Part shown: piece by piece, positions 56,201 through 64,000 of the stretch
Layout: each line of letters begins with the position of its first letter
Position numbering within the stretch: the first letter of the stretch is position 1
NCBI RefSeq assembly: GCF_963676685.1
Contig: NC_092357.1
Span: forward strand, 63,560,797 to 63,624,796
Origin: Mytilus edulis
Lineage: Eukaryota > Mollusca > Bivalvia > Mytilida > Mytilidae
DNA: 64,000 nt
Direction: 5' to 3'
Notes under the pieces: model-generated
Databases searched by the model: none
The model's input: the letters and a program-made list of their open reading frames with translations, nothing else
Told to the model about the DNA's origin: nothing
Position numbers and translations under genes: made by a program

Positions 56201-59200
56201 AATATTGTACCGATTGGGAAATATATAAACTACGTATACAGGCGCTTGTGTTGTATGTTGGTTTTTTTTGGCAATAACTTGCGGTATTTCAAGAAGGAAA
56301 TCACGAAAAGCGCTTCAAACGAACGGATTATATCTATTTTTATACAAAAATATTATTTACTTTTCATAGATTTCGTTATCCATCAGAAACAGCTTATAGC
56401 ACAAAATTCGTAGCAGCTGCCAGGGAACCAATAGCTCTGGTTATTGACCCGTTATTGAATCATGTGTATTGGACAGAAATATACCAACAAAAGATATATA
56501 GATGTGATTTTGATGGAACAAATAAGATATCAATTCTTCAAGATGATCAACTTTATGCTATTACATTAGATCATGTGAACAGGTATGTATTAACAGCAAA
56601 AACTATCCTTTTCCAGATATTGACATTTACGTTTTTTTACACGAGAAGTCTTCACAAAACAATACTACTAAAGGGACGATTGTTTATTTTTTTTGGAGGT
56701 GTTGCTCATCTGGCACCGTATAACGGTAATTATACATCACAACGTGTTCGCTATACTCGGGTTTGGAGTGACGATTTGAATTTGAATGAGGTACCCACGT
56801 GATATTAACTTTATGATGACAAATAAAATGGAAATAAATCGACGAAATAAACATTTTTTGTAAAAGAATTAAATGAGTCAATGTGATGGAAGCCAAGCGA
56901 CAACATGTTCCTTTTAAGGAATATGCCAACATCCAATTTGATGTCAACTAACATTATTCATTCATAACTCTTTCATTCTTTTTTACTATGTAATTGCAGC
57001 TGGCTGTATTATAGTACAAAGACAAACAAAATTAAAAGATATAGATTAACTAGTGGTGAAAAGCAGACAGTCAAAGAGTCGGTAGATGTAACTGGTTTGG
57101 GTATAGGTATGTACACGCAATGGGTTGTGTTAAAAGAATAAGACGACATGGGTATAACATGTGTGGTTCCGATGACCGATAACCTCGATTTTAAAAGTGA
57201 ACTGTGAAATTGTGTGTAGATATGAATGACTAAGTTTAAAAACTTTCTGTCATCATTTAGCCCGGCCGATTGGTGCAGATATAGAGCAGAATTGCTAACT
57301 TAATGAGGAAAGCATGAAACTTTGCATAGTAGTTCTTGGTTATATACCCTTTGATTTCAGCTATGGACCCACTCTGAAAAATCCAATATGGCTGCCATTT
57401 TCAATATGGCGGAAAAAAGGTATAAATATCAAGATTGTCCTAAAGGTATTCTATATAATTTCGGAAAATAAAGTAATGATTCTTCAAAAATGGACTTCAT
57501 GTTCTTGAATTTGTTATCAATTAATTTTGAAATATAAAAACAAAAATTGGTTATTTCTATACCACATACATTTGCAAATCGCTGCATATATAACATATAT
57601 ATACAAAAACAAATAGTGAAATTCAAAATGTTAATCAATATGTTCCATGTTATTGTAATTGTTCATTAAACGCTTTCAGTTTTAATGGTTGGAATGAAAT
57701 ATGTTGAAACGAGTCGATTGAACGTTAATACAGGTTGGTTAAATGTGGTGGAATGGTAGGTTACTCATCTGAACTTTGAGGCAGTGCCGAGGGCACCTTG
57801 TCTCGTATCTCTTCAATGCCATGCCTTACGTCACTTATCGCGTTTTCATCTGCCGTACCCACTACATCGTCAAATTATTCTAGCTGTACCTTTCTTCAGG
57901 CGGATTAGACGATTGCAATCATTTAAAATGGTTAAGGGACAAATATTTCATTTTCCAACTACGTGCGAAACTAATTCGCAACTATTCAGCGAGCATGGTC
58001 CTAAAATGCACTCCTGGTCAGCACTTTTATTAGTTTTAATGGTAACAGCATTTCTGTTCTTGGCGGAACTGTGATGGTTCGTTTTATGCAAACTTGCTGA
58101 GTTGAAATTTCGTTTCCGCTCTTAACAAATGCCACTTTTATCACTTTATTGTTGATGGTAATTTTTGGAGTACTGAGGTTTATCACTGCGCTCAGTGTGT
58201 CCAAATAGTTAGCCTAAGTATAACATCATCTGTTAATGGCTCTTTGCACACATCCCATTGTATGTTTACTCTATTATTGTCGAGAGTCGTTCTTTTTAAT
58301 CTTCCCAATAACAAGCTGTTAACCAAAACCACGTTTCTGGAGTTTGTCCGTGGAGCTGATAATCGTTGTCTCTACGGACTATATGATCTCTAGCTTAGTG
58401 GGGGTGTTGCTGATCGATAGGCATTAAGCTTGGGTGTATTTCTCTCTGGCGATCTACTGCGATTGTATTACTCAGGAGATCTTCCACGTGTATATTGATC
58501 AGGTGATCTCCCATGATTATTTGATCAGAAGAACCGAGTTTATATTGATCGGCCAATCCACGGTTATGCTGATTAGTTGAAAACATAACATCAGCTAGTT
58601 TTGTGACAATTTCTGTGAGTTTATGCACCTCATTATTCAAAGGACTGCTCATATTTCCTTTATCGGTCAGTGATACTGCGCCATCAGCAAAGTAGACTTG
58701 TCGATGGTCATAATTGGCACTTTTTGATCCTTATATCGCCATCTAGTGTGAGCTTTTCAATTCATTTAACCCCTTGTTGAATGTTTCTGGGTTCCTCGCT
58801 ATTATGATTACTGCTGTACCCTTATTTTGACTATTTTATTTATTATATCTGTTTAGTTCACGCATCATTGTAAATGAAACGGAATTTGACCAGACTGTCG
58901 TTCAAAGTGAGAGGTTTAGCGCTATAAAACCAGATTTAATTCACCATTTTCTACATTTGAAAATGCCTGTACCAAGTCAGGAATATGGCAGTTGTTGTTC
59001 ATTCGTTTTTGATGTGTTTTGTCATTTGATTTTGCCAAGATTAGGGACTTTCCGATTTGATTTTCCTCTGAGTTCAGTATTTTTGTGATTTTACTTTTTA
59101 CATGCCTTGAAGAATATTTGTCTTTACATCCTCGGAGGAATGCTTCGGTTTCAATCTGGTTTTTTCGTCTTTCTTGCTGAAGCGCTGCTCGAATGCTTTT

Positions 59201-62200
59201 TTTAAAGCCTTGACATCATCATCTGTGTTTACCTTGCGAGCGTACACAAAGCCAACAGCGGCCTGGCAATCTGGGGCCTACACACATTTTTCCTGTTTTC
59301 TCATTGTCATCTACCGGCAGTTCGTTCAAATCGGTAAATGAACGCCTCCCAATTCAAGGATCATCTTCAATTAAGTATTTGCATTTTTGGGAGCTTTTGG
59401 CTTCTGCTCCGGTCCCTTGCACCAAGATCTTCTTGTTATCGGGTATATTCTCTTTCCAATGAAGAGTCTGAAGAAGAGCGGTTGCCACACTCCTTTGAAT
59501 TTCTCTGCCCTTTCCTGGATCGGTCAGTGGAGTCAGCTTACTGTTATGGGAAGCCTGTTAGAGCTCCAGGTGTGGGATTTGCCATTGACTCGACGGGGAT
59601 GATATCGTAAGTAGGCACTGCATTCAGCATTGGAGAAACTTGATATGATCCATTTGCAGCCAATTGTTTCTGTAATGGTGTGCTGCTCTGAATCAAATAT
59701 TATTGACTCATAGTAGATGGTAAGTGTGCGTAAAAAGACACATAAGCCTTTTGCTGGCATCCTTGATTAGTACTAGAGGTTTATAATATGTTCTTAAATG
59801 GAGATTGTTGTTGAATAATTTATTCTGTCTCATGCAGGGCCAAGGGCATAGGACTTTTGACTTTAGGTGAAGACACCTTTAACAGAGTTGGCGCGGTTGA
59901 TGGTTCATGCGAACTACAATTGGGGAAAGACCCAAGGCATGGATTTTATTGTGTACTTTTGGTAAACTTGCGTTGTACTGGCTAAGGTCAAATTTTGGCT
60001 TTGATGATGTGTCCATTGCAGGAATTTTAACTTCTATATTTCGATTGTCCACTAAGTCATTTACAACAGATGCCAGTTGTTGGAAGGTACCCTGCTGTTA
60101 AAATGTACTTTTAAATTGAACTGTGTCTCCTTTCTCAGTTGTTGTCAGTTTGTCCATCTGTCTCACCACAACATTGAATATCTTATTGGTCTGACCATCA
60201 ATTCTGCCAAGTAATTACCACTAGCCTTGTGGTCTATCCTGTCTTCAGACTGCTGAAGGTGCTGATATATTGCTGCCATCTATTCGTTATTAATATTCAT
60301 TGCCTCTTTCTGTTCAGCTTGAATCGTAATGAGACCAACACATATTTTATCAATTAGCGCTTCGCTCTGTTTTATATTGCGATAAAGCTCAGCTGTTCTT
60401 TGAGCATTATATTTTCTATCTGCTACGAATTCTTGGTACAATTGTTTAATAGTCATTTCTGAGCTGTCCTCTGTTAAGGGGTCTTCAGCTGTGGGTTTGT
60501 CCATATCCACAAGTGATTCAGTTTCTGCCATTTCAATGTTCTTGTCCTTGTGGTCCTCAATTCCTGCCATTTCAATGATATGTGTTTAAATGATTCTCAA
60601 TTCAAAGTATAATATCTAAAATTGCTAAATATTGCGACCCAAGAAATAAGATCGGCACTGAATAATATATTAAAGCAGATAAATCCCAAATCACAGCTTT
60701 TATTTGTGACCTAAGACAAGAAATTGTGCAGCTTTAAAGGAAAGCTACGACTGCAGCTTTTTATGAAAGCTACTACTTTGTGTATGAAATGTCAAGCAAG
60801 GCAAAATCAAAAAGGACAGAACTGGGACAAATCCTAAATGACACTATGCATCAATAAAATGCTAATATTCAAGTCAATTCTCAGTTATGAATATTTGCTT
60901 ATTTTTCAAGGCGGCCATTTTGAAAATAGCCGCCATTTTGTATTTCAAAGTTAGATCAAAACAAAATCTTGCTAAGTACACCAAGTCATTCAAATATGTT
61001 AATTTTTGTGCTTCCAGTATCGAATCCACTGTGGTTTGTGCAATACTGGCAAATATTTTAGAACATACGGCAGCCATTTTGAAAAAAGCCGCCATATTGA
61101 ATTTTGAGGGTGGGTCCATAGCTAATATTGCTCAGTACACAAACATGTACCATCATGCAAAACATGGTGCTTTCCTCATTATTTGAGCATTTTTTTCACC
61201 GATCGGCCGGACTAATTGTTAAGCTCACTGGGCCCGTAGGTTCCCATGTGAGCTCATGCCATCACTTGGCGTCCGTTGTCGTCGGTCATCTGTCGTCATC
61301 GTCGTCTGTTTATCAGACCTGAAATGTGTAGACAAGATGTTGGGTTGCTGCCACATGTATATGTTAATTGAAAAGAAATTATCCAGTTTTTTGTTATTAT
61401 CTTGAATAGTTTTGAAGATCAAGATAAATTGCAAACAGCAACAATCTTTAGCAAAGTACATTGTAAGTTCTACAAAAAAGTGAAAATTACCAAAATAGTC
61501 AATTGATCTCTAAAGAAGTTATTGACCTTTAAAAACAATTAAACACAATTTGTTCAACATATTTGCTTACATTAAAAATCTTCTCTGAAACTTAATCAAC
61601 AACTATCAACAAACATGATCACTGTTGCTAAAACAAGAAGATAAGGGTCAAATGTAGCTTTTGGCTTATATCTCATAAACTAAAGCAGTAAGAGCAAATG
61701 TGAAAAGTATTTAAAGTGATGATTAGGTAAATATATATATATTATGAAATATCCAGGCCAAATGGAGAATTTATAGTTCGGCTACTGTTATAAGTAGGAT
61801 TTTTTAAAGAAATTTTTCAGTTTTTTATTACTTAATTTAATTGTGTGCGGAGTTATGGTCCTTTGACTTAAAAAAAATCACAAAAATAATCAGTTTTCTA
61901 CACTTTTTTCCACTCTTGAAGATATTGATTTGATAATTGGTAAAAAGTTGTAACTCAACAAGTTACGGTTCAAGTTCAAGTTATGATCCTTGGATTTAGT
62001 AAAACCTCGAAAAAAATATATAACAATGTATTATGAACATGTAACGAAAAAAGAGTATAGAGGTGTTATGTTACCATTCGTTTGATAATTTAAATTGATT
62101 CACGTTTATGGAAGGTGACGAAAATACGCCTAACCCTAGTACCATGATGTCGTTTGAAAGTACATTTCCATTTGATTAGGGACTTTCCGTTTTGAATTTT

Positions 62201-63593
62201 TCTCAGAGTTCAGTATGGTTACGATTTTACTTTCTCCTTAAGCAAGTATTTATGAATTAGGAGCAACTAATGTTAGACAATAACAGTTGAGCTATTAATC
62301 AAGTTTCTATTCTCTAACAAGAGTATTTTCCATAAAATTGCATGAATTGAGAGGGTCAAAATGACAATGATAGTATAAAAAAGCGAGAAATAGCCAAAAG
62401 TCATCTATAGCATACTAATATATAACAAAGTTCCTATCGATGTACAACTCTTTGAATCTTAGCTATCAGGCAATGCAATATGCTTTAAATCTCATTTAGG
62501 ATATTCCTATTTTCGGTAGAACTGGTAGTAATTATGTAGATATGTAGTTATTATTTCAGTTCAGTTTTGAAGTATCATTCAATAGAAATCCTAAATTAAC
62601 GCGTAAACACTTGTTCAGCTAAAAGCAGAGACTAATAACTAATAAATTTTGAGTATTATCTTTAGACGCAACTTCCTTGCAGTTTTTAATGATGTAAGAC
62701 TGGGGTTGATTCCTAGAAAAAAGATTAATTTCAACCTTTGTCGCAACATTCTATTCGAGAAACTATAGTTGTTACTGTAATTTACTGCGAAACTATATTC
62801 AAAATCATTGTTGAACTCGACATTTAAGCTGTTAATCAGCAATTTCATAATCATTATACGTATAACTAGTACTATATGTGTAGTTATATCATTGTGTTAT
62901 GTATTACATGACATTACCAATAAACAGTGCAATTAATTGTTTGTAAAATGTGAAGAAATATGTGTGTTTATTATATTTCAATATAATAACGACATGAATA
63001 CCATGTGAAACCATACTGAAATATTCAACTATCAAATCTGAATTAAATCTCAGTTTTTTTTTTGGTCCTATACAGATATTGTGACAAATGTCTTATCGTA
63101 GACTAATGAGCAACAGTGACCATAAAGTAAAGGCGTCAGAAGTATCAATACACCTACACATGACAACCGTTAAGACCGGTTTTATCAGTGAGAAAATAAT
63201 GTCACCATCATATATTGTCATATCTACTCGAAAAACGTGCCCATTTCATTTACACTAAAGATGCCAAACGTTTTACCTTTCATTCCCCTTTTCACCGGAA
63301 ATGGAAACAAAAATCAAAGACCACCATTGCTATTTCAGATGCTTATAAGAGTCGTCTGTACTGGATGGAATATCAAAAAGGGGACTTGGAATCTTCCGAT
63401 CTCAATGGAACAAATACTATCAAAGTTGTCGGCACGAATAAAACCAGAACAAACATAGGAATTTATGTTTATGGTAGCAAAATTTATTGCTCAAATGGTA
63501 ATCAAATATTAAAGGTCACAGTATCACCAATTACAATGACAGAGGTCGTACACGCAGATACAGCTGGAATCACTAGTGTACTGTTTTATGATG
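53165..63593 (+). CDS. Gene C: secreted YWTD beta-propeller protein, 3' end outside the window
   Basis: Exons are 53165-53225, 54260-54434, 56370-56582, 57000-57106 and 63339-63593, with phases 1,2,2,1,1. The signal peptide is MKYSVFVSIELLIFLCFIS. Blade signatures are KIIFSINGSIKERNL, YVFFPRHNKNDIIR, HVYWTEIYQQKIYRCDFDG, WLYYSTKTNKIKRYRLTSG, RLYWMEYQKGDLESSDLNG and KIYCSNGNQILKVTV. The supported part is 811 nt, the same as gene B through exon 5. Exon 5 ends in phase 1 (GAT G|GTAAGA), so at least one exon lies downstream. Intron 4 (6.2 kb) holds a nested retroelement remnant. Confidence 0.85.
53245..53410 (-). repeat. Interspersed repeat, inverted, at the start of gene C intron 1
   Basis: ATGTGGTATGAGGAGTGCCA, ATGAGACAACTCTCCATTCA and ATACGGCCTTCAACACGGAG are the inverse of the 3' end of the family. 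It begins some 20 bp past the exon 1 donor. Confidence 0.65.
54077..54219 (+). CDS. Exon-like basic C-terminal segment inside intron 1 of gene C
   Basis: Acceptor ATACGTTTAG opens a phase-1 frame of 46 codons (begins AFGSKLFKRHVNTTKKKKNS, ends KQNVKKEKAE) closed by TAG at 54217-54219. It is Lys-rich. It can follow the exon at 51714 (LLADII + A + AFGS) or the signal-peptide exon at 53165. Either a small gene overlaps gene C or gene C has an alternative short end. Confidence 0.33.
54260..54434 (+). CDS. Gene C exon 2, propeller blades 1-2
   Basis: A 175-nt exon follows acceptor ATCTAATTCCAG; the donor is AAG|GTAATC. It encodes LQNKIIFSINGSIKERNL, LLSNLQSNIYSLDYDYKTG and YVFFPRHNKNDIIR. It is closer to genes A and B in sequence than any neighbouring DNA. 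Confidence 0.9.
54490..54745. repeat. Interspersed repeat pieces in gene C intron 2
   Basis: A plus-oriented piece (GGCCGTACGGTTACCTATAG to CATACCACATCTTCC) is followed by an inverted piece (ACATTATAGGTCAAGGTACG, CAACACGGATCCTAGGCTCA). Confidence 0.65.
54985..55085 (+). repeat. Possible LINE 3' tail
   Basis: CACTTGTGACTCCTTGTTTA followed by CATGGTTTTATGAGAATAAACTATCTATC-type end with a short TATC/CTCT run is like the 3' tails of CR1/L2-type LINEs. No coding part is attached. Confidence 0.3.
55690..56010 (+). repeat. Third dispersed family, fuller copy in gene C intron 2
   Basis: GACATCCAAACTCATAAAAA, CACTAACCCCACCGACACCA, AACAGATCCTGTTCTACATG and GTCACATTCGTGCAAAGGGA. The open minus-strand frame across it is a by-product. 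Confidence 0.55.
56370..56582 (+). CDS. Gene C exon 3, propeller blades 2-3
   Basis: A 213-nt exon follows acceptor ACTTTTCATAG; the donor is CAG|GTATGT. It contains RFRYPSE, PIALVIDPLLNHVYWTEIY (YWTE core intact), KIYRCDFDGTNKISIL and QLYAITLDHVN. Confidence 0.92.
57000..57106 (+). CDS. Gene C exon 4, propeller blade 4
   Basis: A 107-nt exon follows acceptor TGTAATTGCAG; the donor is TATAG|GTATGT. It encodes WLYYSTKTNKIKRYRLTSG and ends VDVTGLGI, as in gene B. It is two codons shorter than the B exon, in the loop between strands. Confidence 0.9.
57790..60570 (-). pseudogene. Gypsy-like gag/protease remnant, minus strand
   Basis: On the minus strand a gag-like start (MAGIEDHKDKNIEMAETE, 60570) leads to fragments such as VKALKKAFEQRF and EAFLRGCKDKYSS (around 59100-59200), a late-gag pattern. 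Next come LLLGRLKRTTLDNN...VNIQWDVCKEPLTDD and VPPRTEMLLPLKLIKV (58300-58050), which resemble the retropepsin-like region and the strand after it. Stops and frame breaks are frequent, and a separate ~300-bp repeat interrupts it at 58800-59100. No reverse transcriptase was found. LTRs are not evident. Confidence 0.5.
58800..59105 (+). repeat. About 300-bp interspersed repeat inserted in the gag remnant
   Basis: ATGATTACTGCTGTACCCTT, CGCATCATTGTAAATGAAAC and TCCTCTGAGTTCAGTATTTT match 48755-49062. It splits the gag-like frame just after EAFLRGCKDK, giving a relative age: the gag remnant is older than this insertion. Confidence 0.7.
61222..61740 (+). repeat. Molluscan repeat, diverged copy
   Basis: AGCTCACTGGGCCCGTAGGT, CACTTGGCGTCCGTTGTCGT, GATGTTGGGTTGCTGCCACA and TTGGCTTATATCTCATAAAC. 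It directly abuts the right inverted arm of the 57.3-61.2 kb composite. Confidence 0.65.
62241..63338. other. Last part of gene C intron 4, no feature recognised
   Basis: AT-rich intron with no recognisable repeat or exon before the TTGCTATTTCAG acceptor at 63328-63338. Confidence 0.5.
63339..63593 (+). CDS. Gene C exon 5, propeller blades 5-6
   Basis: A 255-nt exon follows acceptor TTGCTATTTCAG; the donor is ATG|GTAAGA, phase 1 to 1. It encodes RLYWMEYQKGDLESSDLNG, TNIGIYVYGSKIYCSNG, VVHADTA and VLFYD. The remaining 0.4 kb of the window shows no further exon. Confidence 0.92.
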
Positions 63594-64000
63594 GTAAGAA
63601 TAAACGTATTGAAAAAAAGGGTTTAAATAAATTATCTGACATATTTGTATAAGGTTTATATGTGTCGGTCCATCAAAACAAAATCACCTTAAACGATACC
63701 CCTTTTTTTCTGAACGAAATTCAATTTCACTAATTACAAATGAAAAACATAACATCTATCAACATACTTCGGGTTTAAAAAATAATCTATGCTTAATTTT
63801 TAACTGTTTGCAAATTAAGTCGATATACAAAACCTACAAAATAGACTAAAATCATCTGTTATTTCGTATTTGAATGTTCACAAATTCATTAAAAAATGAT
63901 ACATATACATGTTTGCATGCATTTGTCGATATCTATCTAGACAATACAAAAAATATTTGACTGATAAGACTACCAGTCCCATAAGCCAAATAGGTTCAAA
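63594..64000. other. Start of gene C intron 5
   Basis: Sequence after the GTAAGA donor is AT-rich and closes quickly in the exon 5 frame (TAA near 63650). The next exon lies beyond the window. Confidence 0.6.

Larger units (their letters stand above)
57257..61217. mobile_element. 3.96-kb composite bounded by inverted repeats, enclosing the gag/protease remnant
   Basis: The left end reads TTAGCCCGGCCGATTGGTG. The reverse complement of the right end reads TTAGTCCGGCCGATCGGTG. Homology continues inward with AATGAGGAAAGCA, GCTATGGACCCAC and AATATGGCGGC over about 150 bp on each side. The arms are inverted, which is not what LTRs would give. It lies in intron 4 of gene C. Confidence 0.55.

Noticed and set aside
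59338..59610. 90-codon plus-strand frame within the gag region
   Set aside because: It is the complement of the minus-strand gag-like remnant; no independent support.

Overview
The window looks like nuclear DNA of a marine bivalve, most likely a mussel (Mytilidae, Mytilus-like). It is AT-rich, has short exons in long introns with GT-AG borders, and is packed with decayed transposable elements and short interspersed repeats. Several of these carry motifs I associate with mussel genomes, such as the 'CGCGCGTTTCGTCT' family and the 'GCGGTATGGGCTTTGCTCATTGTTGAAGGCCGTA' family. The organism call rests on remembered repeat character, not on a search.

The main content is a tandem array of three paralogous plus-strand genes, called A, B and C here. 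Gene A runs from about 7.6 kb to 12.7 kb and probably to 15.3 kb. Gene B runs from about 21.3 kb to 34.7 kb and probably to 49.9 kb. Gene C runs from about 53.2 kb past 63.6 kb, and its 3' end lies outside the window. Each starts with a signal-peptide exon (49-61 nt) with a phase-1 donor. Four exons follow: 175 nt (1 to 2), 213 nt (2 to 2), 107-116 nt (2 to 1) and 255-264 nt (1 to 1). Joined, each set encodes a secreted protein of about 270 residues that reads as one six-bladed beta-propeller of the LDL-receptor class B (YWTD) type. No LDL-A repeats, EGF modules or transmembrane segment are seen.

The paralogs seem to differ after the propeller. In gene B two further exons are in phase: a 59-nt Cys-rich exon and a 306-nt terminal exon with a glycine-rich, beta-barrel-like (lipocalin-like) repeat pattern. 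Gene A shows only short candidate terminal exons. Gene C is cut by the window edge. Two more exon-like segments at 51.7 and 54.1 kb are phase-compatible with each other and straddle the first exon of gene C.

The rest is intron and intergenic DNA with mobile elements: a minus-strand reverse transcriptase element (39.9-42.4 kb) and a 5'-truncated relative (15.7-16.4 kb); the 3' end of a non-LTR retrotransposon (46.8-47.7 kb); a minus-strand gag/protease remnant enclosed in inverted repeats (57.3-61.2 kb); several foldback or terminal-inverted-repeat elements (0.4, 4.2-4.8, 19.1-21.1, 29.2-30.6, 31.2-31.8, 44.3 kb); a probable tRNA-derived SINE (25.3 kb); and many short repeats. A pair of inverted 510-bp elements sits near the two ends of gene B intron 4. 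I saw no tRNA or rRNA gene, CRISPR array or bacterial-type gene cluster.
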